5,169 nt of DNA, taken from Prado023 sp049688595 (lineage in GTDB: Bacteria > Actinomycetota > Actinomycetes > S36-B12 > CAIYMF01). Below are positions 1 through 4,310 of this stretch, piece by piece. Every line of letters starts with the position of its first letter. Within the stretch, counting starts at the first letter, position 1. The stretch covers positions 1 to 5,169 of the forward strand of contig JBAVLA010000231.1 in assembly GCA_049688595.1 (NCBI GenBank). The letters are read 5' to 3'. Under the pieces are notes generated by a model, which saw only the letters and a list, made by a program, of their open reading frames with translations, did not search any database and was not told the origin of the DNA. A program made the position numbers and the translations under genes.

Positions 1-1
1 C

Positions 2-880
2 GCGGGAAGCGCGCCCGGGGCGCGGGGCGGCGCGGACAGGGGACGAAGCAGCCCGGGCGGGGGGCACGGTGGTGCAGCCGGGGGGCGCAGCGGCGGTCGC
101 CCGGGGGCAGGCTCGGGGCGAAAGCCGTCGACGGAGGCGGTGGCCGGCCGCAACGCCGTGCTGGAGGCCCTGCAGGCCGGCATCCCAGCTTCGGCGTTGA
201 ATGTGCAGCAGCACCTGGACTCCGACGATCGTGTTCGGGAGGCGATGCGCCTGGCAGTCGGACGACAGGTCCCGCTGCTGGAGACGACACGCGGCGACCT
301 GGATCGGATCAGCGGCGGTGCAGTGCATCAGGGGATCGTGCTGCAGGTCCCGCCGTACGAGTACGCCCAGGCTGAGGACCTCCTCGCCGATGCGCTGGCC
401 GGGTCCGACCATCCGCTCTTCGTCGCCCTCGATGGCGTCACCGATCCGCGGAACCTCGGCGCGATCGTGCGCTCGGCTGCGGCGTTCGGCGCGGAGGGCG
501 TCATCGTCCCCGAACGCCGCTCCGCCGGCCTCACCGCGTCGGCCTGGAAGTCCTCAGCAGGAGCAGCCGCCCGTCTCCCCGTCGCCCGCGCGACCAACCT
601 CGTCCGCTGGCTCACGGCAGCGAAGAAGTCCGGCGCGACCGTCGTCGGGCTGACCGCCGGTGGGGAGCTCGAGCTGACCGACCTGGATCGGGGGTTGTCG
701 TCTGGGCCGCTTGTGATCGTGGTCGGCAGCGAGGGGAAGGGCTTGGGGCACCTCGTCTCGCAGACCTGCGACCAACTCGTCGCGATCCCCATGGACGCCG
801 CCACCGAGTCGCTCAACGCCTCCGTGGCGGCCGGGATCGCGCTGTACGCGGTTGCGGCGGCGCGCCGGCGGCAGCCTTGA
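2..880 (+). CDS. rlmB: 23S rRNA (guanosine-2'-O)-methyltransferase RlmB, TrmH/SpoU family, 5' end outside window
   Basis: Transfers a methyl group from S-adenosylmethionine to a ribose 2'-OH in 23S rRNA (the position equivalent to G2251 in E. coli); cytosolic. Numbering residues from the GTG at 140, the SpoU-family parts are visible in order: a substrate-binding domain opening with AGRNAVLEAL (2-11) and carrying the RlmB-like HQGIVL (64-69); motif 1 with DGVTDPRNLGAIVRS (98-112; Asn105 and Arg111 are the expected functional residues); motif 2 VGSEGKGL (195-202); motif 3 IPMDAATESLNASVA (216-230). The knotted methyltransferase domain is complete to the TGA at 878-880. The GTG at 140 is probably not the start: it encodes the Val before AGRN, has no ribosome binding site, and the frame stays open to base 2. 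That upstream part encodes about 46 residues rich in Gly, Arg, Ser and Ala, like the disordered basic N-terminal tails of actinobacterial RlmB. The gene is therefore cut by the window edge. Family is sure; the exact target nucleotide is inferred from the family. Confidence 0.95.
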   Translation, partial: AGSAPGARGGADRGRSSPGGGHGGAAGGRSGGRPGAGSGRKPSTEAVAGRNAVLEALQAGIPASALNVQQHLDSDDRVREAMRLAVGRQVPLLETTRGDLDRISGGAVHQGIVLQVPPYEYAQAEDLLADALAGSDHPLFVALDGVTDPRNLGAIVRSAAAFGAEGVIVPERRSAGLTASAWKSSAGAAARLPVARATNLVRWLTAAKKSGATVVGLTAGGELELTDLDRGLSSGPLVIVVGSEGKGLGHLVSQTCDQLVAIPMDAATESLNASVAAGIALYAVAAARRRQP

Positions 881-896
881 TGAGGGCGGCGGGACG

Positions 897-910
897 CGGG
901 CCTGGGCCCG
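897..910 (+). terminator. weak candidate hairpin 3' of rlmB
   Basis: CGGGC, loop CTGG, GCCCG gives a 5-bp all-GC stem 16 bases after the rlmB stop. No T-run follows, so an intrinsic terminator is only a possibility. It is the only compact hairpin I see between the rlmB stop and the repeat array. Confidence 0.25.
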
Positions 911-911
911 G

Positions 912-987
912 GCGTGACCTCAGTTGCCCGTCTTGACCCCGCCTGCTCGTCGTGACCCCAGCCGCCTGGCGTGACCTCAGCCGGCCT
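912..987. repeat. four-copy imperfect 19-bp tandem repeat between convergent genes
   Basis: The pentamer TGACC recurs at 915, 934, 953 and 972, exactly 19 bases apart each time. Units are 912-930, 931-949, 950-968 and 969-987. Unit 3 is TCGTGACCCCAGCCGCCTG. Position 2 (C), positions 4-8 (TGACC), position 10 (C) and position 15 (G) are identical in all four units, and the rest varies mainly between C/T and G/T. The array fills most of the 96-base gap between rlmB and the - strand membrane-protein gene; the last unit crosses that gene's stop codon (977-979). The period is not a multiple of three, and there are no unique spacers, so neither a coding repeat nor a CRISPR array fits. On the - strand the core reads GGTCA. 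Function is unknown; a protein-binding array, a 3'-end RNA element or a small variable-number repeat are all possible. Confidence 0.75.
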
Positions 988-1612
988 GGCCCGATCCGGC
1001 CGCGCCTGCGGACAGCGCCGCGCGGAGCTGGTCGGCCTGCTCCTGGGTGAGCAGTCCTGCGGACTCCGCCATGTCGATGAGCTGGTCGACGTCGGTGATC
1101 CCGAGGGCTGAGCCGAGGTCACGCAAGGATTCCGGCAGCTGGAGGTCCTGCGCCGAACCGTCGCCCTCGGCGTCGTCGGGTGTGGTGCTGTCGGGCGCGG
1201 TCGTGTCCGGTGAGGTGCCATCCGGTGCGATGGCGTCGGGCTGGGAGTCAGTCGAGTCCCCGTCGAGACGGTCGGCCAGGTCGGTCGCGGCCGACACCAG
1301 CGGGTTGGTCTGGGCCAGTCCCCAGGCGGTGATTCCCAAGCCGATCGCGAGCATCCCTGTCAGGACCGCGGTTACCAAGAGGATGCGCTTGCGCGTCCGC
1401 TCCTTCCGGTACCTGCCCTCCCAGTAGGCCGCATCCCCGGCAGCCTGGGCGTACGCGCCGCCGTACCCGTACCCGGACGCGTACCCGCCCGTGGTGGCAC
1501 CTGCCGGCACCGCAGCGGGCGGGAGGGGCAGGGCCGTCGTGTCGTGCTCCCCCGGTGCGGGGGTTGGGATCTGGTAGGCCATGCATTCCATTGTCACATC
1601 GACGGCGGCCAC
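977..1612 (-). CDS. single-pass membrane protein of unknown function
   Basis: I do not recognise a named family. The 211-residue product has four visible parts. Residues 1-66 form a Pro/Gly/Ala/Tyr-rich, probably disordered N-terminus with a GGYASGYGYGGAYAQ stretch. A basic patch follows (RYRKERTRKR, 67-76), then one hydrophobic helix (about 77-100). Residues 115-156 are an Asp/Thr/Ser/Pro-rich linker with short repeats of the TAPD / TTPDD type. The C-terminus (about 158-202) is an amphipathic helical region containing LTQEQADQLRAAL. The positive patch before the helix predicts N-terminus inside, C-terminus outside. The GTG at 1612 gives the longest form; ATG at 1591 and ATG at 1582 (MAYQIPTP) are also possible, none with a strong ribosome binding site. 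The ATG at 1582 has GACAAT seven bases upstream, so a leaderless start is conceivable. The gene is convergent with rlmB and lies downstream of the MalE-like gene on the same strand, 185 bases away, which argues against tight coupling. Confidence 0.7.
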   Translation of the reverse strand: MAAVDVTMECMAYQIPTPAPGEHDTTALPLPPAAVPAGATTGGYASGYGYGGAYAQAAGDAAYWEGRYRKERTRKRILLVTAVLTGMLAIGLGITAWGLAQTNPLVSAATDLADRLDGDSTDSQPDAIAPDGTSPDTTAPDSTTPDDAEGDGSAQDLQLPESLRDLGSALGITDVDQLIDMAESAGLLTQEQADQLRAALSAGAAGSGQAG

Positions 1613-1670
1613 GCCCGGGCGCGCAGGTCAGGCCACCGCTTGCGGAAGGTTCGGATCACGAAAGGCCCTC

Positions 1671-1692
1671 GTCCGACTCGGACCCAAGGTCC
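1671..1692. repeat. two overlapping inverted repeats
   Basis: GTCCGA-C-TCGGAC (1671-1683) is a perfect 6-bp inverted repeat with a one-base centre. It overlaps GGACC-CAA-GGTCC (1680-1692), a perfect 5-bp inverted repeat with a three-base centre. They lie 59-80 bases upstream of the longest start of the - strand membrane-protein gene. They could be an operator or alternative RNA hairpins in its leader; chance is possible in DNA this GC-rich. Confidence 0.35.
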
Positions 1693-1770
1693 ACGTCGTC
1701 GCCAGGTGGCTCCGCCCACCGCCGGGCCGAGGTGCAGGACCTCGTGGATGAGTCAGCACAGTGGTGACGG

Positions 1771-1788
1771 TCCCGCGCGGATCCGGGA
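1771..1788 (-). terminator. weak candidate hairpin 3' of the solute-binding protein gene
   Basis: TCCCG, an 8-base loop, and CGGGA form a 5-bp stem beginning 10 bases after the stop codon at 1798-1800 (read on the - strand). There is no U-tract, so the call is tentative. Confidence 0.25.
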
Positions 1789-1797
1789 GTGATGGAC

Positions 1798-3057
1798 CTA
1801 GGAGGTCTTCGCGGCCTCGGTGATCTCCTCCTTCGCCGTCTTCATGGTCTTCTCGGGATCCTTGCCGGCGATGACGTCCAGCTCGGCGTCGCTGAGGGCA
1901 GTCCAGACCTCTTCCATCGTCGGGAGGGTGGGAGTGGCCTCAGACGCGTCCGCGTAGTCGGCGAACGCCTTCGTGATCGGGTCCGCTGCCGCCTTCGTGT
2001 AGGACTCGGCCCACGCAGGCGCCCTGGTGTCGGCCTTGTGGATGGCGTCCATGAACGCCGTGGTCATGACCGTGTCCGCCAGGTACTGCTCAGCCGCCTC
2101 GGCGTTCGGCGCGAAGGCAGACAGCATGAGCCCCTCAGACTCCACCATCGCCTGGCTGCTTGATCCCTTGATCGAGGCGAAACCGGGGACCGGCCCGACC
2201 GCGACGGGGATCCCCGCCTTCTGGGCTGGCGCGACAGCCCAGGGGCCGGCGATGAGGAAGGCCGCCTTCCCAGCAGCGAAGGCGTCGGTCGCTTCGCCTG
2301 CGCTCGTGTCGCTGTCGATCGCCCCTTGGTCAGCCAGCTTGGCCAGCTGCGCAGCCGCGGCGACGCTGCCCTCCTTGCCGACGCCGAGGTCTGACTCGTC
2401 ATAGCTGCCGTCGGCCTCCTGGCCGTAGATGTATCCACCGGCCGCGGAGTACATGGGGTACCAGTGGTACGCATCGCCGTGCTTGCCGACAGGCAGCGCG
2501 ATCGGCAGGTCCACCTTGCCGGCCTTCTTCAGGGCCAGGCCGGCGCTTGCCATGTCCTCGATGGACTTCGGCGCCTCCGGGGCCAGCGCGGTGTTGCGCA
2601 GCAGGGCCAGGTTCTCGGTGATGAGAGGGACTCCGTAGGACTTGCCCTCGTACTGGAACGCCGCGGTCGACACGTCGCGGAACGATCCGGCCTTCTCCCC
2701 GAGGCTGACGGGGGAGATGAGCCCGCCATCTTCGAAGGTGCCCACCCAGTCGCCCTGCCCGACGAACAGGTCCGGTCCGCTTCCCTGCGGGGCGAACTCG
2801 ACCATCTCCTCCTGGATCTTCGACAGGTCCTTCTCCACGACGATCACGTCGACGCCAGTTCGGGCGAGGTAGTCGGCCGCAGTGTCGTCCAGCGCCTTGT
2901 AGTGCGCCGGATCGGCCCAGATCTGGATCTCCGGGGGTGTCGACTCGTCGGTGACGCTCTGGGTCGGCTCCGCCGTTGTCTCAGATGTGCTGTCCGCGGC
3001 GCACCCGCCGGCGACCAAGGTGCAGGTGACGAGTCCGACTGCAAGCGACTTCCGCAT
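1798..3057 (-). CDS. MalE-like sugar ABC transporter substrate-binding lipoprotein
   Basis: Extracellular solute-binding protein that captures a sugar, probably a maltodextrin-type oligosaccharide, and hands it to a membrane permease. The 419-residue product starts with a lipoprotein signal: MRKSLAVG, hydrophobic stretch, lipobox VAGG-Cys19. A Ser/Thr/Glu-rich tether follows to about residue 42. The mature domain aligns by eye with E. coli MalE along its length: EIQIWADP (43-50, cf. KLVIWING), GPDLFVGQGDW (94-104), YGVPLITENLALLRN (141-155), AAGGYIYGQEADGSYD (205-220), AFAAGKAAFLIAGPWA (259-274), TLPTMEEVW (377-385). The ATG at 3057 is chosen because GGAGGG lies seven bases upstream and the signal peptide begins there; the upstream GTG at 3171 would bury the signal peptide and nearly touch the tRNA. 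No permease or ATPase gene is adjacent, so its partners must be elsewhere. The MalE family is clear; the precise ligand is inferred. Promoter, operator and SD-hairpin candidates are listed separately. Confidence 0.92.
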   Translation of the reverse strand: MRKSLAVGLVTCTLVAGGCAADSTSETTAEPTQSVTDESTPPEIQIWADPAHYKALDDTAADYLARTGVDVIVVEKDLSKIQEEMVEFAPQGSGPDLFVGQGDWVGTFEDGGLISPVSLGEKAGSFRDVSTAAFQYEGKSYGVPLITENLALLRNTALAPEAPKSIEDMASAGLALKKAGKVDLPIALPVGKHGDAYHWYPMYSAAGGYIYGQEADGSYDESDLGVGKEGSVAAAAQLAKLADQGAIDSDTSAGEATDAFAAGKAAFLIAGPWAVAPAQKAGIPVAVGPVPGFASIKGSSSQAMVESEGLMLSAFAPNAEAAEQYLADTVMTTAFMDAIHKADTRAPAWAESYTKAAADPITKAFADYADASEATPTLPTMEEVWTALSDAELDVIAGKDPEKTMKTAKEEITEAAKTS

Positions 3058-3064
3058 TGTGACT

Positions 3065-3079
3065 CCCTCCTCCGGAGGG
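3065..3079 (-). promoter_or_regulatory. Shine-Dalgarno of the MalE-like gene inside a potential hairpin
   Basis: On the transcript this reads CCCUCC-GGA-GGAGGG: a perfect 6-bp stem with a three-base loop whose 3' arm is the SD sequence GGAGGG, seven bases before the ATG at 3057. The strong, well-spaced SD fixes the start codon. The 5' arm is an exact anti-SD, so the closed hairpin would hide the ribosome binding site. Whether this regulates translation is inference. Confidence 0.55.
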
Positions 3080-3095
3080 CGATTCGCCCGACTGC

Positions 3096-3101
3096 AGCAT
3101 A
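3096..3101 (-). promoter_or_regulatory. candidate -10 element of the MalE-like gene
   Basis: TATGCT on the - strand fits TANNNT and would start transcription about 30 bases before the ATG at 3057, leaving the SD hairpin within the leader. I see no good -35 at 16-19 bases upstream, so the gene may depend on an activator or a weak promoter. Confidence 0.35.
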
Positions 3102-3106
3102 GGGGT

Positions 3107-3119
3107 GGCACGCGTTGCC
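3107..3119. promoter_or_regulatory. possible operator with ACGCGT core
   Basis: GGCA-CGCGT-TGCC is a 4-bp inverted repeat around a CG-centred core, just upstream of the -10 candidate. Many LacI-family repressors of sugar genes bind palindromes centred on CG, so this is a plausible operator. The symmetry is short and imperfect. Confidence 0.25.
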
Positions 3120-3153
3120 GGACCACAGGCGCCCGGTGGGCGCTGCCGTGGCT

Positions 3154-3159
3154 TAGTCT
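3154..3159 (+). promoter_or_regulatory. candidate -10 element of tRNA-Thr
   Basis: TAGTCT fits TANNNT and ends 13 bases before the tRNA. No consensus -35 is seen at the normal spacing (TTGCCG at 3115-3120 is too far). It is divergent from the MalE-like promoter; the two share the stretch of roughly 3100-3155. Confidence 0.35.
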
Positions 3160-3172
3160 GGGATCGGTCACC

Positions 3173-3245
3173 GCCGGCGTGGCGCAATTGGCAGCGCACC
3201 TGTCTTGTAAACAGGGGGTTCCCGGTTCGAGTCCGGGCGTCGGCT
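3173..3245 (+). tRNA. tRNA-Thr (anticodon UGU)
   Basis: Decodes ACA threonine codons. A full 73-base cloverleaf can be drawn. The acceptor stem is GCCGGCG with CGTCGGC (one G-U pair). The D stem is GCGC/GCGC with loop AATTGGCA, and the anticodon stem is CCTGT/ACAGG with loop CTTGTAA, placing TGT at 3206-3208. The variable loop is GGGTT, and the T stem CCCGG/CCGGG has loop TTCGAGT. The discriminator base is T3245. CCA is not encoded (CCG follows), so the end must be added by tRNA nucleotidyltransferase. It is single, with no second tRNA in the window. Confidence 0.97.
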
Positions 3246-3411
3246 CCGTATCGTCGCAGGTCAGGGCGCGGTTTTTCGGTCATCTGAGCTGTGGTTCCTG
3301 GGTTCTGGTCACGGATTGGTCACATGTGCTCTGAGGAATCCCAGCGTGACTGGGGTCCTTGGGCACGGAACTAGCCGCACGCCCCCCTGGAGGGCCCTGG
3401 GTTGACAGTCA

Positions 3412-3417
3412 TACGCG
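3412..3417 (+). promoter_or_regulatory. consensus -35 hexamer TTGACA
   Basis: TTGACA matches the sigma-70 -35 consensus exactly, which is uncommon in DNA this GC-rich. The best downstream -10-like sequence is weak (around 3436-3444, ending in TGTAAC) and its spacing is 18-21 bases. If used, it would start a + strand transcript about 150 bases before the thioesterase. Confidence 0.3.
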
Positions 3418-3547
3418 GCGATGTGGGGCACAGCGTGGTGTAACGCGACGGTAACTCGCCGTGCCCGGGTCGAGCAGTGGGCTCAAGGGCGCCGGGGGAC
3501 GTCCAGCGGGGGAGCAGATCGCGCAGCGCCAGCAGCAATCGCAGCAG

Positions 3548-3553
3548 TAGTCT
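3548..3553 (+). promoter_or_regulatory. candidate -10 element near the thioesterase start
   Basis: TAGTCT, the same hexamer as in front of the tRNA, lies 41 bases before the ATG at 3595. No -35 is recognisable at normal spacing. Confidence 0.25.
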
Positions 3554-3594
3554 GACCTGCCAGTCACATCCGGATGCGACCAGGGAGACATGCG

Positions 3595-4013
3595 ATGCCC
3601 GAAGCGTCGGCGAGTACGCCGGTAACCCAAGCGACTGTTGCCGACTTCTACGAGTTTCTCTTTGCGCCCTGGGTGAAGGCGATGGGGCTCGTGGACCTGC
3701 AGGTCGGGGCCGGCACGGCCTCTGCGCGCTTGCCGCAGAACGCGGCCCTGCAGTGGGCGGCGGTGCCATCTGCGGCCAAGCGCTGATGTCTGCAATCGAC
3801 ACCGTGGCTGCGCTTGCTGTCGGGTCAGGGGATCGCCTGAGAAGGGGCACGGCAAGCCAACGCACGCAATTCTTAAGGCCGGCCGCCGGGGATGACCTGA
3901 TCATCACCGCGAAGATCCTCCAAGCGGGCTCAGCTCTCACGTACCTGGAAAGTCACGTGACCTTGGCAGGTTCCGGCAAGGTTGTCGCTCACGCCACGCT
4001 CGAGTTCGTGTAG
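3595..4013 (+). pseudogene. PaaI-type hotdog-fold thioesterase, broken by a -1 frameshift
   Basis: PaaI-type proteins hydrolyse acyl-CoA thioesters in the cytosol as small hotdog-fold oligomers. The ATG at 3595 has AGGGAGA (3582-3588) six bases upstream. Its frame gives residues 1-54, including FYEFLFAPWVKAMGL (18-32) and LPQNAALQW (46-54), then drifts to PSAAKR and a stop at 3784-3786. The rest of the family lies one frame back, from 3756 to the TAG at 4011-4013: GGGAICGQALMSAIDT (the hotdog helix with its acidic residue), QRTQFLRPAAGDD, AHATLEFV. Joining them at TGG-GGC around 3754-3758 gives 139 residues, a normal length for the family. The simplest cause is loss of one G in the TGGG run. 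No canonical slippery heptamer is seen. Both halves are well conserved, so the lesion is recent or a base-call error. If the base is restored, this is an intact gene. Confidence 0.82.
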
Positions 4014-4277
4014 CAGGCGAGGTGAGGTCCACCCTCGTCTCGGTTCCAGTGCCTCGCCTCGGCGGAGCATGCCAGCGCGCTCGGCGCGGTTCACCCCGAC
4101 ATTGACCGGAACATCGTCGATCGTGCCATCGACCTGACGGGTCCCAGCTGGCTTCGCGGCCTCCGCGAGAGCCGGCGCGAGGCGGATGATGACGTAGTCG
4201 CTTCGCCCCCACGGCAGCACCTCGACGAGCGCGTCGAACTCGACCCATCCCTCGACCACGACAGGGGAGCCTCCCAT
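3930..4277 (-). CDS. DUF1905-type protein, probably truncated at the C-terminus
   Basis: Residues 14-65 of this 115-residue frame look like the N-terminal part of DUF1905 proteins (YdeI/OmpD-associated group, small uncharacterised bacterial proteins): FDALVEVLPWGRSDYVIIRL, then AGTRQVDGTIDDVPVNVGVNRA. Relatives as I know them continue with a conserved segment and a helical C-terminal region, giving roughly 150 residues. Here residues 66-115 are Arg-rich, resemble nothing I know, and from residue 89 on are antisense to the 3' end of the thioesterase. I checked the other two - strand frames over 4014-4100 and saw no continuation, so deletion fits better than a frameshift. The ATG at 4277 has only a distant AGGA; a GTG at codon 7 (4259), with GGGAGG ten bases upstream, is an alternative. 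The gene sits 33 bases after the permease stop on the same strand and may share its transcript. Biochemical role unknown. Confidence 0.55.
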   Translation of the reverse strand: MGGSPVVVEGWVEFDALVEVLPWGRSDYVIIRLAPALAEAAKPAGTRQVDGTIDDVPVNVGVNRAERAGMLRRGEALEPRRGWTSPRLLHELERGVSDNLAGTCQGHVTFQVRES

Positions 4278-4310
4278 GCTGGTCAGGTCCTGGCGCCTGG
4301 CGCGACGGGG
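4014..4310. other. region between thioesterase and permease stops
   Basis: Apart from the DUF1905-type frame, which covers most of it, there is a 33-base gap (4278-4310) after the permease stop with no T-run terminator. A GGGAG-C-CTCCC palindrome sits at 4265-4275 across the first codons of the DUF1905 frame. No terminator for the thioesterase is evident. Confidence 0.4.

Larger units (their letters stand above)
1613..1797. other. intergenic region upstream of the membrane-protein gene
   Basis: No convincing gene is seen here: open frames across it have low-complexity, Arg/Pro-rich translations typical of shadow frames. It should contain the promoter of the membrane-protein gene and the 3' end of the solute-binding protein transcript. 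Short inverted repeats are present at 1671-1683, 1680-1692, 1705-1720 (GGTGG, loop of 6, CCACC) and 1771-1788. No consensus promoter is obvious on the - strand. Confidence 0.5.
3246..3594. other. gene-free stretch between tRNA-Thr and the thioesterase
   Basis: About 350 bases with no believable gene on either strand; open frames here translate to low-complexity Arg/Pro/Ser sequences. Contents seen: a T-run at 3272-3276 that may end the tRNA transcript, although no good stem precedes it; a direct repeat TGGTCAC at 3306 and 3317; a CCCAG/CTGGG hairpin at 3340-3354; a perfect TTGACA at 3412-3417; a TAAC[GT]CG repeat at 3441 and 3452; and an 8-bp inverted repeat GGGCACGG/CCGTGCCC at 3361-3368 and 3459-3466. 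It may hold the thioesterase leader, a small RNA, or decayed sequence. Confidence 0.5.

Noticed and set aside
912..987. CRISPR array
   Set aside because: The 19-bp units are directly adjacent with no unique spacers, and no cas genes are present.
328..1221. A 297-codon - strand open frame antisense to rlmB and the repeat gap
   Set aside because: Its translation is low-complexity Arg/Pro/Ser, overlaps the clearly coding rlmB and the membrane-protein gene, and is the expected by-product of high-GC antisense frames.
2464..3102. A 212-codon + strand open frame antisense to the MalE-like gene
   Set aside because: Arg/Gly/Leu-rich with no family features, fully opposite a strongly supported gene.
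3058..3171. Longer form of the MalE-like protein starting at the GTG at 3171
   Set aside because: It would put 38 Arg/Pro-rich residues before a clear lipoprotein signal peptide and ignores the strong SD in front of the ATG at 3057.
3226..3245. Attachment-site duplicate of the tRNA 3' end within the window
   Set aside because: I looked for a second copy of the T-arm/acceptor sequence downstream and found none, and there is no integrase gene here.
3745..3790. Programmed -1 frameshifting in the thioesterase
   Set aside because: No canonical X-XXY-YYZ slippery heptamer or evident downstream pseudoknot, and small hotdog thioesterases are not known to use frameshifting; a one-base deletion or base-call error is simpler.
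3371..3940. A 189-codon - strand open frame over the thioesterase region
   Set aside because: Composition is typical of a shadow frame and it lies opposite both conserved halves of the thioesterase.
3952..3961. Perfect palindrome GTCACGTGAC inside the thioesterase
   Set aside because: It encodes conserved family residues (SHVT) and a single 10-bp palindrome in coding DNA is easily fortuitous.
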